Source: Calamus simplicifolius (Eukaryota; Streptophyta; Magnoliopsida; Arecales; Arecaceae). From it: a stretch of DNA of 64,000 bases. The stretch lies in NCBI GenBank assembly GCA_900491605.1, contig UESW01005008.1, forward strand, positions 377,841 to 441,840. Reading direction: 5' to 3'. The notes beneath the pieces were generated by a model, which worked only from the letters and a program-made list of their open reading frames with translations, was not told the DNA's origin and made no database searches. This document shows positions 46,441-57,527 of this stretch, piece by piece (within the stretch, counting starts at the first letter, position 1; each line of letters opens with the position of its first letter). The position numbers and the translations under genes were made by a program.

Positions 46441-49400
46441 TCCAACCAGTTTGACCAAGTATACTTTTCTATAAAAGAAAAAATAATAATAATCCCTCCA
46501 TTCTACACGCAAGACAATCACTAATCACGATTGCACTATAATTGTTTCTTCTACGTGCCTCTTCTTCAATTTCTAGCCTACAAAAACCCGAAATGGCTTC
46601 CACTGTCAAAGGATGACATCCATTCTATCAGGGATATGCTTCTTCACCATTTTCAGTCTAGATGGACAGAGTCCTCAGGCGATGGGAGCCCGGTTAGTCT
46701 GGTTCCGGTCTCTAGTAAGGTCTCTTCTCTGGATAATCACATGCTTGTCAAGCCTATTACGGCGATAGAGATTAGGGTGGCCCTTTGGGAGCTTGGACCG
46801 GATAAGGCCCCTGGGCCTAATGGCTTTCCGCCCTTCTTTTACCGCCACTATTGGGACATTGTGGGACAGGAGATGGTTCTGGCTATTCAGTCTGTTTTCC
46901 AAGCTAAACATATTCCTGCTGAATGGAATCAGACCCTTGTTACTTTGGTGCCTAAGCGCACTAATGCCTCCCTTCCACAGCACTTTCGGCCCATCAGTCT
47001 TTGCACCACTTTATATAAGGTCTGTGTTCGTCTTTTAGCTAGCAGGCTTTGTCTGGTGATTCCTCGCCTAATTTCTACTGAACATGGAGCGTTTATTAGA
47101 GGGCGTTCCATTTCGGACAATGCCCTCATTGCCCAAGAGTTCATGCAGGATCTTCAGAGAGCTCCGACCAATCGATGTCTTATGGCTGTTAAGCTTGACA
47201 TGGAGAGAGACTACGATAGACTGAGCTGGGCCTTCTTGCACCGCTCTCTTCAGGAGTTTGGGTTTGATGGGCTGTTTATTGAGTGGATAATGGCTTGCAT
47301 TCTGAAGCCTTCCTTTTCTCTTATTATCAATGGGAGTCCGATTGATTTTTTTCATTCTGCTGTGGGGATTCGGCAGGGATGCCCTTTATCCCCTCTGTTG
47401 TTTATTCTGGCTATGGATGACCTCTCTCGTGCTCTCCATCAGGCTCAGCTAGATTGGCGGATTGTTCCATTTAAGGTGGGATCTGAGGGCCCCCTGGTCT
47501 CCCATCTTCTTTTTGCTGATGACTGCATCCTCTTGGGTCAGGCATCCATTGATAATGTGGCTTCATTCTATTCTATTATTCAGCAGTATTGTCAGGCTTC
47601 GGGACAGAAGGTTAACTTTCTTAAGTCTTCGATATGCTTTAATCCGAAGACGTCCAGGACCACCAGGGAAGCTATTATTCATCTGTCGGGTATCTCTACT
47701 CAGACTGATAGGTTTATGTATTTGGGGATCCCTATAACAGGGAGACGCCCCCGCTGTTCTGACTACTATGAGCTTGAGAGAAGGGTTCGCCAGCGCATTG
47801 AGGGGTGGCAGGTCTCTAGCCTGTCGATGCTGGCCAGGGTCATCATTTTACGCTCGGTTCTTTCTTCTCTTCCCCTGTATCTTCTGTCGAATGCTGCCGT
47901 TCCGATTTCTTGCCTTAAGAGGATTGAGAGATGCTTCCGAGATTTCCTATGGGCTTCTATGCAGGATAGTCATGGTACTCATCTTTTATCCTGAGACACG
48001 GTCTGTATGCCTATCCAGGAAGGTGGTCTTGGGATCCAGTTTTTGCTTGTTAGAAGGAAAGCTCTTCTTGCTAGACATGCTTCGAGATTCCTCCTGGAGC
48101 CGCACTGTTTGTGGAGCACTCTGATGCGAGCTAGGTATGGTGATTGGACGTCGGCTTTGCACATCTGTCCGCCTTGGGGATGCTCTTCGTTTTGGAGGGA
48201 AGTTTGTCGGTATGGCCAGGCTATTATGGGTTAAATCTCTTGGATAATTGGAGATGGGTCATCAATTGACGTTATTTAGGATACCTGGATTTCTGAGCTT
48301 CCTCTCTCTCGATGGCCCTCTTTTATTAGTATTGATATCCCTTCTAGCCTAAGGGTTAAGGATTTGATTTCCTTAGATCCCTCTGTCTGGCATACCCCCT
48401 TGGTGACCCGATTCTTTGGTGAGGAGCTTGCTAGGCGGATTCTCTCGATGCCCCTTACTCCTGGGTGTTTATCTGACTCCAGGCTCTGGCAGAGATCCGG
48501 TCTCTTCAGAGTCCCCACCAGAGACTTGATGAAGTTATTCAAGCAAGTGTCCCAGCGATCGGCTGATGCTGAATGGATTTGGAAGCTTTCCATCCTTTCC
48601 AGGGTGCAGCTTTTCATATGGAAGCTTCTGTGGGATTCTCTTCCTACCTGCCTCCTTCTCTCTTGGAGGGGTTTGCCGATCTTATCGACTTGTCCCTTGT
48701 GTCGGCTGGAGGAGGAGTCTTCTGAGCATGCCATCTTCATTTGCCCCAGAGCTCGACAGTTATGGCACATGGTGGGTTATTCTGTAAGGTTGGATGATAC
48801 GGGATCCCTTCGCTCTTCTTTCCTTCTCAACCTCCGCAGAGCCTCTTAGCAGAAGAGTCAGCTTTGGGCCGCCACGTCTTATCAGATTTGGTTATCTAGG
48901 AATCAGCTTCTTTTCAAGAATGATTCTATTTCTTCCCTCAGGAGTGTGAGGAAGATTAGCTCTCTAGTTGCGGACTGTGCCCATATTGGTTCTGACATCT
49001 CTGGCCTCTGGGGATCCCCTGCTGCTCCGGCAGCGAACCGGCATACGGTTTTCATCTTCTGAGAGCCCCTCCTCCAGGGTTCGTCAAAATCAACTTTGAT
49101 GGGAGTGCCCGTGGCAGAGCTGGTAGTTCTGCGTTCGTGATCCGTGGTCCTCATGGTAATTTACTAGGAGCTGGAGGGTTTGGTACTCTTGATTCCTTCG
49201 TCACTATAACTGAGCTTCATGCGGCTTGGGCGGGCATTTCTTATGCGACCCGGACTCTTCATGCTCAAAGGCTGGTGATTGAGGGTGATTCCCTATCGGT
49301 CATTTCTTGGCTGCAGAAGGAGAATTACCATTCTAGCCCAGCTAATCCGATCCTTACTGACATATGGTCTATCCTATGGGAGGTCGATTTCGTCCAGATC

Positions 49401-49612
49401 TGTCATATTTATCGGAGGCCAATTCGACGGCGGACTGGGTGGCTACTTCAGTAGCCCAGCATGCTGGCTCGTGGATCTGAAGGTTGGGTGACCCCTGTTT
49501 ATCTCTTTTGTAGCAAATATTATACTCGGATCAATCTGGGCTGATTCGCACTATACTAGTGTGACCGTCCGTTTGTACCAAAAAAAAAAAAGAAAAAAAG
49601 AAAAAAAAAGGA
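46441..49612 (+). mobile_element. 5'-truncated L1-type LINE
   Basis: Encodes the 3' two-thirds of an L1 ORF2 and ends in an A-rich tail (49580-49612). The endonuclease domain is missing. Candidate target-site duplications are about 22 bp: ATGATAAATTTG with ACCAGCAAGT (46420-46441) and ATGATAAATTTG with CACCAGCACGT (49632-49654). The right copy starts 20 bp after the tail, so the exact ends are unsure. Confidence 0.85.
46531..49455 (+). pseudogene. L1 LINE ORF2: RT, zf-RVT and RNase H (inactivated)
   Basis: From 46531 one frame encodes reverse transcriptase with PDKAPGPNGF, FRPISLC, the first catalytic block VKLDMERDYDRLSW, GIRQGCPLSPLLF and LLFADD, then the thumb region. The same frame continues past stops at 47992 (Trp to stop by family comparison), 48232 and near 48280 to the zf-RVT segment with CPLCRLEEESSEHAIFICP (about 48690-48750). 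After a stop at 48847 and a frame change, a plant-type RNase H follows (about 49080-49450: FVIRGPHGNLLG, TELHAAWAGI, IEGDSLSVI). LINE ORF2 would nick DNA and copy the LINE RNA. This copy cannot, having no endonuclease and several stops. Confidence 0.9.
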
Positions 49613-49654
49613 GTATATATACTTAACAATCATGATAAATTTGCACCAGCACGT

Positions 49655-49781
49655 TAAGACTGCTAGTGAAATTGCTTATTCCTTAAATAATGAAAAATAG
49701 TTTTTAAGTCATCAATATGCAACCAACCATAGCGAGGTGAGCATCACCTTTCGTTCAAACTTATGTTGCTTGTATTGCCTC
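49655..49781. other. Junction between LINE and gypsy element
   Basis: 127 bp of non-element sequence. The last five bases GCCTC (49777-49781) would be the gypsy target duplication; the partner lies outside the window. Confidence 0.4.
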
Positions 49782-50112
49782 TGTTGCCGCCGGGATCCAT
49801 CCTCCGACTCGGGCGCGGTCGATCTCCAGGAAGAGGGGGCGGACCTGCACAAGAAGTCCACACGCGGGAGGCGCTGGGGGTAGCCCTCCACGGAAGACCC
49901 TCCGACGCTCAAGTCAGTGGAGAAGAAATCGGCGATCAACCAGACAATGGGGAGGTGGATCTCTCCGGGAAGCCTCTCCAGGGGCGGCCAATCGGAAGCT
50001 CCAGAGGGCAGGAGCACCGACGAGCTGCCGGAGAGAGAGAGGTGGGAGTGCACGTGTAAAAAGGTGCGTTAGCGCCAGGAGATGCGTACCTGAGGGAATC
50101 TGGGAGTGTCCA

Positions 50113-50119
50113 ATTTATA
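50113..50119 (-). promoter_or_regulatory. LTR TATA box
   Basis: TATAAAT on the minus strand, placed as in the other LTRs about 330 bp from the LTR end. Confidence 0.55.
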
Positions 50120-50439
50120 GATTGTCACCTGGACCTTGAGCGTCTTCTGGAAGGTTCAGAGGTTGTTAGGATATGGAGGTGGATAGAATCAGGCCGCTGT
50201 GGGGCTATGGAATCCGTACCCTGTTTGTTAGGGGATCGATGGCTGGGAGAGCACCTTGATTTCGAGAGCTGGTCGAGTAGACCTAGGGCGGTTACGATAG
50301 GTTTTAGGCCACGTCTCGACATGATTCCTTGTCTAGGGTGCTGTTTGGGTAAGTCTGGGCTCTCCCGCATCAGGTTCCGCGGAGGTAGGCATTAGGGTGT
50401 GGATCGCTTGGTGAAGCCGGGCCGTGGAGACTCGGGGGG

Positions 50440-50785
50440 AAGCGAGCCACGGAAGAGCTGAGCTATGGGAGCCCGGGAGGAGCCGAGCCATGGAAACCCG
50501 GAAGGGCCGAGCTAGGGAAGCCCGGAGAGGCCGAGCTACGGAAGCCCGGGAAGGCCGAGCTAGGGAAGCCCGGGAAGGCCGAGCTACGAAAGCTCGGAGA
50601 GGCCGAGCTACGGAAGCCCGGGAAGGCCGAGCTAGGGAAGCCCGAGAAGGCCGAGCTACGGAAGCCCGGAAGGCCGAGCTACGGAAGCCCGGAGAGGCCG
50701 AGCTATGGAGGCCCGGAGAGGCCGAGCTACGGAAGCCCGGAGAGGCCGAGCTACGGAAGCCCGAGAAGGCCGAGCTAGGGAATAG
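50440..50785. repeat. 24-bp tandem array in LTR U3
   Basis: GGCCGAGCTACGGAAGCCCG-type units repeat at exactly 24 bp (50529, 50553, 50577 and on), about 13 copies, with GCTAGGG, GCTACGG and GCTATGG variants. The period is a multiple of three, so both strands stay open without coding meaning. Confidence 0.9.
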
Positions 50786-50846
50786 GTCGATCTTAGCCGC
50801 CTCGCACGAATATTGATGCAATAACGATTTTACCCCCCAACACATG

Positions 50847-50858
50847 CCCTCCACTCCC
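50847..50858 (-). other. Polypurine tract
   Basis: GGGAGTGGAGGG on the minus strand, four bases from the LTR start TGTTGGGG. Near-identical to the tract before the 42877 LTR. Confidence 0.65.
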
Positions 50859-51136
50859 TAGTTCGAAGCGTAGGTTCGGGCATAGGGAGTACAAGTCCAA
50901 ATGGCGTGTCCCGGATGGGACGTCTTGGTTTAGACAGCTCGTGCAATGATGCCCTAATTAATGCGACAGGGCCATACTGCCTTCGGGGCTAAGGCTCCTC
51001 CACGAGTGACGGTTGGGATTACGCCACGTCGTGAATCCCGATCGATCGGGCGTTTGTCGAGGCGATTTCGGATGCCTCGGGTGAGACGCCCTATTTCCTC
51101 AAGGCGGCTTCCTTGGTGGGGAAGCAAGGCGATGGA

Positions 51137-51148
51137 CGTATATATATA
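51137..51148 (+). promoter_or_regulatory. TATA box of the antisense gene
   Basis: TATATATATATG on the plus strand, about 104-115 bp before the ATG at 51252, outside the LTR. The following leader is CT-rich. Confidence 0.55.
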
Positions 51149-51251
51149 TGTGCACGTTCGCAGCATCCTCTCATCTTGTTTTTTTGAAAAGTTTCGGCCT
51201 TTCATCCTCTTCGACGCTCATCGTTTTCGCTTGGTATTTCTTTCAACCGAG

Positions 51252-54200
51252 ATGGCGATGAGCCCCGACGACGTGGTCTCAGAAATCGTTGCTGAGGATT
51301 TGGGGAGGATTCACCAGTGGTATGGCATGCCCTTGGATGTCGTTCTGCGGGCACCGGAACCCGGAGATAGAGTTACTCGGGATTTAGAGTCTGGGGTTTT
51401 TGTCTATGAAGATAGTTTGAAGGCGGGTCTCCGTTTTCCTCTCCACCCCTTGGTGAAGGAAATCATGACCCACTATAATATCTGCCCGTCAATGGTGGCT
51501 CCAAACAGCTGGCGGAGCATCGTCGGATTCATCTCGATGTGCCACCAGATTCAAATCGTCGCTACTCTCCCCCTTTTCCGCACCTGCTACCATTTGATTT
51601 CTGGGAGGAAATCAGAGTGGCCCTACATCGGACCCCGGAGATCTTTCAACGTCATTGCGGATAAGCCATCTTCCATCAAGGGGTGGAAGAGTCGGTTCGT
51701 TATCGCGGAGGGGAACATCGGTTCCGGCTTCCCTCGGAGATGGGGGGATTTTGTGAGGGATGCGGAGACGCATCCGGTTTTGTCGGCACAGGAGGAGAGG
51801 GACTTGGACGTCCTTCGTAATGGACAGGTGTTTTCGGCTAACGACTTGCTATCGGAGGGGGCCCTTTTCGCAGCGGGCTCAGCCCCCTGGACCCGCAAGG
51901 TGAATCTCCCTTTTTTTTCGCTGTGCGTTTTCTCGATGAATGTGCTTGGATCTGATCGTGTATGTTTTGTTCTTCAGCCCAGAGGTCGGCTTTGACAAGC
52001 CTCTCCAAGAGGAAGAGAGGAAACGCCTCGGGAGAGCAGTGGCGCGGATAGTGGCAGGCCTGAGAAAAGGGCTTACATCTCCGCAGAAGCCCGCCGGATG
52101 CCGGTGCAGTCACGGCAGAAGCGCGGGGGCGAAGGAGGATCCGGGGAGAGCGGTTGTGGCCCTTGGCCCTCTCGTGTTAGAGATATCGGACAGCTCGGAC
52201 GAGGCTCCGTTGGCTCGTCCGACCGCGTCCCCCCTGAAAGAGGAACCAGCGGCGGATTTGGCAGAGGTGGTCATCGCCGAGGAGCCTACTGTCCCCGCGG
52301 GATTGCCGTCGGCTCCGGGAGGAGAGGAAGATGGGGCGGCCGCAGCCGAGGAGGTTCAGGGGGAGCCTTCTCTCGGTCTCTCGCAGGGGAGTCCGGAAGT
52401 AGTGAGGCGGGTCAGACCGAGGCTTCGGGGGAGCCTGCGGAGGAGATGCAAGTGGTAGAACAGGCCGGACCTCGGGGGGCCCAGTGGCGGAGACACAGAT
52501 GGTGGTAACCGAGGAAAGGGCATCGAAGAAGGAGACGCGGCAAGGTGGGAGCTCCGCATTGGGAGCTTCTTCGAAAAAGGTTTTGGGGAGGCTGGCGCTT
52601 GGGCTGGCCGAACTATCTGAAGAAACCCAAGCCAGGGCCTTGGTAGAGGAGGCTGGGAGGTTGAAGGCCTCTCAGACGGGGGCCGCCCAGGCCGGTCCTT
52701 TAGGTGGGGTTGGCCAACCCAGCAGCTCGAGCGCTGGTATTGAGGAGGCATTTTCCGCCATGATGAGGTCGGCCCTGTATCCGGGCGCGGATCCCTCGGC
52801 GGACAAATTTGCCGACTGGGTTGGTCGATGCTTCGTTTGGACAGCAAGGCGTGGCCGAAGCGTTCATCTTCTTCTCGATATCGATAATGCGACCCTGATG
52901 AGGATGACTCGGGCCTATGCCTCACGGGTAAGTTGCCATTCTCAGGTAGTGTCTCCTGGTGACCCCACGCATTCATCTTTTATCTTGCAGAGTGTTCTGC
53001 TCTCTCGGGCTATATGCTGGCGTCTAAGCTTGGCGACAGGGGCCAGTGTTCAAGCCAGGAGGGATAATGCCGAGCTCCATCGCGGCTGAAGGTGTCTGAG
53101 AAGTTTGAGGAACTCATGACATATGACAGGAGCTTGCAGGGGATAAGGACGGCATATCAAGGCGCCAGGCCGAGGTGTCCAAGAAAAAGCGCAGGGTAGA
53201 GGAGTTGCAGGAACTCCTGGCGAAGAACGACGACGCGTGCCTGGAGCTGGCCAGAATCGAGTCGAAACATTCTGCGGAGGTGAAGGCGATGCAGAGAGAA
53301 CATAGCGAGAGTATGGGTCAGCTGGGGAAGGAAGCTGCCGACGAGAGGAAGCGTTTAACTAGGATGCTTGGCAAGGTGGAGGAGCGACTGAAGCGCCGCG
53401 ACAGCGAAATTGCCCATTTGAGGGAGGGTGCTAAATGGCAACAAGGGGTGATAGCTCGGGTGAATAACGAGCTATCCCACGCCCGGGAGGATGCTGAAGC
53501 CAAGCAGTTGAGGATCAACAATCTGCAGAGAGAGTCGAGCTGGTCGGGGCCGACAGAACTAGAGCCAGGAGTGAGGCTGAGGAGTCGGCCAAAAGGTTGG
53601 CCAGACGAGAGGAGGAGGTATGACCTCATTCTCCCCCCCTTTTTAGCTTTTTTCTACTGGTTTCTTGTGACGCCGACCTATTTCGGCTTTTTCAGATGGC
53701 GGAGTTGGGGCTGGAGGTTCGGGCTCTCCAAGGCGAGCTTGTGTCCAGCCGCAACAAGAGCTCAGAATTTGAGACGCGGGCCGGTGAGTTCGAGGAGCAA
53801 AATATTATTCTGTGGGCCCAAGTCGCAGAGGCTGAGAAACAGGCCACTGAGGCCAACATGCAGCTCGCCATACTTAAGGGGAGGCAAGACGCTATCAGCG
53901 TAGACGCCTTCCATCATGGGATGGAAGAGTGCAAACAGAGGATACTCAGTGGGCACCCGGAATGGGATCTTTCTTTCCTGGATGCTGAAAATCTCAACGA
54001 TGGCGAGTCTGAAGAAGAAGATGAAGATGAATATGTTAACATTTCTGATGCCGAACTTGGCGCCGCCCCTGGTCCCAGCGAAGCTGCAGCTTCTGAGGGA
54101 CGGTCGCAAACTGCCGCAGAGGGGGCGAAATATTGGAGAAGGGCGAACCTAGTCACGCTTTCCTCAGATGTGACTGAGGGCTTTTCTAAAGCTATTGTGG

Positions 54201-54265
54201 CTCCGGTCCTTAGGAGATGTCTTGTATCCCGTCTTTTCATTAGTCTGACGTTTCTTAATAAATGA
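51252..54265 (+). CDS. Antisense accessory gene: Transposase_28-like protein with coiled coil
   Basis: Runs opposite to gag-pol from its own TATA box to a TGA overlapped by AATAAA (54257-54262). Exon 1 (51252-51899) carries the 'putative gypsy type transposon' domain: EPGDRVTRDLESG, RFPLHPLVKEIMTHYNICPS, PNSWRSIVGFISMC. Likely introns are 51900-51977, 52928-52990 and 53618-53695 (GT...AG). Later exons encode an acidic Pro/Ala/Glu-rich linker, a SAxxMRSALYPGADPSADKF-type helix, a long charged coiled coil (about 53175-53900) and an acidic tail (DGESEEEDEDEYVNIS). Frames do not join cleanly at intron 1, near 52460 and near 53090-53180, so this copy is probably broken. Grande gene 23 is a known antisense accessory gene in this position, encoding a nuclear protein. 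Similarity in function is inferred. Confidence 0.7.
54257..54262 (+). terminator. Poly(A) signal of antisense gene
   Basis: AATAAA overlapping the TGA stop, consistent with a polyadenylated plus-strand transcript. Confidence 0.4.
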
Positions 54266-54441
54266 ATTTCCGTTTCCACTTGAGTGTTTTCCTTGCGTGA
54301 CCTTGTTGTCGTTTCCGCCTCGATTGTGAGCGACCTATGGCTCACTGACGCTCTTAGGTCATCCTTATCTCGAGATTGAAGGAAACGCGTCGGCTAAGGC
54401 CGATGGGCAAACCAGGTCGGCTTGGGCCGACGAAGAAAAGT

Positions 54442-54601
54442 AGGTCGGCTGGGGCCGACAAGAAAAGTAGGTCGGTTGGGGCCGACAGACAAAATAGGTC
54501 GGCGGGGGCCGACAAGCGAAATAGGTCGGCTGGGGCCGACAGGAAAGGTAGGTCGGCTGGGGCCGACAGCAAAATAGGTCGCCGACGGGCAAAGTAGGTC
54601 G
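54442..54601. repeat. 27-bp tandem array of perfect hairpins
   Basis: AGGTCGGCTGGGGCCGAC-type units start at 54442, 54469, 54496, 54523 and 54550, exactly 27 bp apart, with shorter edge copies. The core GTCGGCTGGGGCCGAC has 6-bp perfect arms around TGGG. The tails (AAGAAAAGT, AGGAAAGGT) vary while most cores are kept. Confidence 0.9.
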
Positions 54602-55051
54602 GCTGGGGCCGACGAAAAAAGTAGGTCTTCGCGCTTTCTGCTATTCTGTCAATGCCCTGCTGTTCCGCAGGTGATTCGGTTTTTATTTTACCAGAATTGA
54701 TGATACGGCGTAGTGGGGGGCATAAAGCTGCATCAGAGCTTTCCGGAAGGTGCTCTTTTCCCATGCGGATTGCTTTGTCGCGCACGCAATCGCTTGCCAT
54801 TGGAGGACGTCACTTTCGAAGGATGATATTCTGAGCCCGCCAGTTTTCGAGGTGCTGGCTGGCGATCTCCCGCATTAAATGACTATGACTCGGGATCAGG
54901 AGGAGATCTCCGTACACGTCGTAACTCAGGTGGTGGGCTTGGCGCGCAGTGGGGCGCTGCATCTATCCTGAGGGGCCACGTGGGGGCGTGGGCCAGATTT
55001 TTGAATCTCAGGACTCTCAGCTTGGGTAGCTTTTCCCGGCCGGTTTCTGCA
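54602..55051. other. Internal spacer of the element
   Basis: No recognised coding content; the right end leads into a TATA box at 55052. Confidence 0.4.
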
Positions 55052-55848
55052 TATAAAAAGGGGAAAAAGGGGGGGTCATGTTTGGTTATCCCCAAAGTGT
55101 CTTTTCCGTTAGAGCTTCCATTATGCTCATTTCTCTGCTGCTACGAGTGGGAGGACCGAGCTTTCCTCTCATAGGCTCCTTGCCGCCGGATAGCTGGGGC
55201 GACTGGGGAGCTGCCGAAGAATGGCTCACTCTTAGGGGATGGGTCCCGGAGATCACATGGAGAGCGCACAAAGAGGGCGCGGGATCACACGGAGAGCGCT
55301 TAATAACTCTTCTAGTGTGACCTTTGCGGTTCCCCTTCGGAGACGCATGGTAGGAAGTGCACGCGGGCCTCCCATGACTTACTTGAACTTCTCCTCCTTC
55401 CCCAGATTCCTGGGCTCGGCCGCCTGGGGAATCTTTTACCACACGGGGGGTGAAGGTGCATTGCCCGCCGACTCCTTGTCCTTGAGACTTGGCGAGGCAT
55501 GGCGGTACGTACTTGGTTGGGAGAGCGTTCCGACGCCGGGTCCGCTGGCCTCCTACTTGCTCATCGAGGGGTTCCTGGGTGGTCTGGGATGGCCATCCAG
55601 ATATCGGTTGGGCCACCGAGATATCGCTACCACTTGAAGCCAGTCGAATATTGGTCCATGTCGACCGGCCAGCCCGAACTGACTGGATGCGATTCGTCTG
55701 GCTCGACGATCGGATGCTGGAGCATCCTAGATTGGCTAGGTCTGCTTTGGAGCAGTTGCCCGAGTTTTGTATTTGCCTTTATTTTATGCATTTCAATGCT
55801 CTTGTAACGCCTGTGAGGCATTTGTAACTGATCTTGATCGGCAATAAA
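55052..55848 (+). other. Possible third antisense transcription unit
   Basis: A TATA box (TATAAAAA, 55052-55059) is followed by GC-rich sequence with open plus-strand frames (55078-55320, 55239-55637, 55489-55827) and then AATAAA at 55843-55848. None of the frames contains a motif I recognise and they overlap in different phases. It may be a decayed gene or a non-coding unit. The call rests only on the bracketing promoter and poly(A)-type signals. Confidence 0.35.
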
Positions 55849-56140
55849 GAGAGTTATGTTCTGTTTTTCAATCTCTATCTTTTTGTGCCGAGCTTGTTGT
55901 TATTGTTGTTTGTGGGGTACAAAGGCGTTCCGCTCGTCCTTAGACGAGGATCTCACGCCGTCCGAACTAACCGAGGTTCGTGTGCGGTTCAGAGATCATT
56001 CGGTGAAACATGCTCCTTACTCTGGCCTGAAGCCTGATTTTTGTGCTTCGCTTTTACCGGAGCTCGATTATCGCGGGCCGGCCTTGGCCGAAGTTCGGGG
56101 AATCCATACTTTTTCCCATCATGGTTCAGGGAACCCGTCA

Positions 56141-56330
56141 CTCGGGCCAACCGAGTTTCGGAGATATTTGTTTTGGCCCAGCCAAGGTTCGAATATTTAG
56201 TTACTCGGCCCAGCCGAGGTTTGGAGATAATTGACTTGGCCCTGCCAAGGTTCGGAGATTCAGTTACTCGACCCAGCCGAGGTTTGGAGATAATTGACTT
56301 GGCCCTGCCAAGGTTCGGAGATTCGGGCTC
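56141..56330. repeat. 63-bp hairpin repeats, upstream block (3 copies)
   Basis: Units begin at 56141, 56204 and 56267 (63 bp). Each has CTCGGCCCAGCCGAG-like and CTTGGCCCTGCCAAG-like hairpins. This is the same family as the large array at 57528 but with different linkers (TTTGGAGATAATTGA). Confidence 0.85.
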
Positions 56331-56733
56331 AAGGGAGCGACTCGGTTGTCATTGTGGGCCACAGCGTTAGGTCCACGTGGCGCTTGGTAAGGGGCGCCAG
56401 AGCGGAACGAGCGGCATATCGTCACGCTTTTATTGGTGAGGCCACTCTTCCCGAGGGGGCAGGTTATTGGCCGAATGCCGGACTTCCGCGTTTTCCGAAA
56501 AAGAGGCCGGCATTAAGAGGCTCGGGGAAGCGCCGAATGCATTTATTGCGAGGGCCGATAGATCGAAAAATGTTCTGCTTGGGGAATTCCCGAACAACCT
56601 GCTCGCGCTTAACGATCTCGCTTGGGACGGGGTGCGACACTCCGGATTCGCAAGTATTGAAACGGCGACGCGTGGCAAGTTCTTATGGGTCGGTGGTTAC
56701 GGTACGACCGATAAAGATACCTGCCCTGGCGAG

Positions 56734-56741
56734 TATAAATA
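56734..56741 (+). promoter_or_regulatory. TATA box of small antisense ORF
   Basis: TATAAATA on the plus strand, 51-58 bp before an ATG at 56792. Spacing is good for a short 5' leader. Confidence 0.5.
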
Positions 56742-56791
56742 CGACCGAGGGGCATCGGTTTCGGCCATCCCTCGGTTTAAGTTCCAAAAAA

Positions 56792-57088
56792 ATGGCCTCT
56801 CCAGGGCGATCATCAGTCGGGTCGCGTTCCTCGCTCGACAGCCTGCCGCATTTGGAGGGGAGGCGTACCTCCATCACTGTTGATGATAGGGCCTAGCGTC
56901 GGCTTTGCGAGTAATCAGCAGCTCGCGAGGATCGCCGAAGAGTACATGGATGTGTCAGGGAGGCGGAGGCCCTATGCCGGTTGGCGGACCGGCAAAGGGA
57001 GGAGATTGCGTCCCTTCGTCAGCAAGTGGCTGACTTGACGGAGCGCCTGGAGGAGCTGCTAGCCTCCGGGAGTGACTCCGGATTCTGA
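56792..57088 (+). pseudogene. Small antisense coiled-coil ORF with two in-frame stops
   Basis: A 99-codon frame starts MASPGRSSVGSRSSLDSLPH and ends QVADLTERLEELLASGSDSGF then TGA. It is interrupted by TAG and TAA around codons 35 and 42 but stays in one frame, with coding-like composition on both sides. The N-terminal part is Ser-rich and basic; the C-terminal part is a leucine-heptad coiled coil (LADRQREEIASLRQQ). It lies on the strand opposite to gag-pol, between the two 63-bp arrays, with a TATA box upstream and AT-rich 3' sequence. I do not recognise the family. It could pair with the coiled coil of the larger antisense protein, but that is speculation. Confidence 0.45.
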
Positions 57089-57527
57089 TTCGGGGCCTCT
57101 CTTCCTGCTTTTTTTTTACTGCCTTTTTGTAATCCTCTTTTTCTAAATGAAAATGGATCTTGCTTTGGAAGTCCTTTTTCTTCAAGAATTTATGGCCTTG
57201 ATCCGTGTGATGAATCAGGGTGTTGGCGTGACCCCATCGTTTATGACGCTTTGAACGACGGGCTATAGGGGCGTCACCCAAAAGGTTTTCAGTAGCAGAG
57301 GGGATCTCCTAGCTCTGCTTGGGGCCTCTGGCCGATTATGCGGGGCTCAATGGCCTCAAAAAGGGGTTTGCCAATGGTGGCTTTTTTTTGTGCGTCGACG
57401 GTTTTTGTTTAACGCGCTCGTTTTCAAACCGACGAAGTCCTTCGGGGACTATTTGGAGGCGCCCGGCTTTAGCCGGGGCCTGTGCACTTAGGTTTTTATC
57501 TAGGATTTCAGCCCGAATGATTTTTGC
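57089..57527. other. Spacer between small ORF and 63-bp array
   Basis: T-rich 3' flank (possible 3' UTR of the small antisense ORF), then sequence without recognisable features. Confidence 0.4.

Larger units (their letters stand above)
49782..50842 (-). repeat. 3' LTR of the Tat/Grande-type element
   Basis: 1061 bp bounded by TGTTG at 49782 and CAACA at 50842, mirror-image ends. The left 69 bp match the 5' LTR at 63932-64000 nearly perfectly. It contains GAAGACCCTCCGACGCTCAA, shared with the LTRs at 1.5 and 40.4 kb. R-U5 lies left of the TATA box; the U3 to the right holds a 24-bp array. Confidence 0.85.

Noticed and set aside
50333..50854. 173-codon minus-strand and 130-codon plus-strand ORFs
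   Set aside because: Generated by the 24-bp LTR array. The Ala/Arg/Ser-rich repeats are not a protein family.
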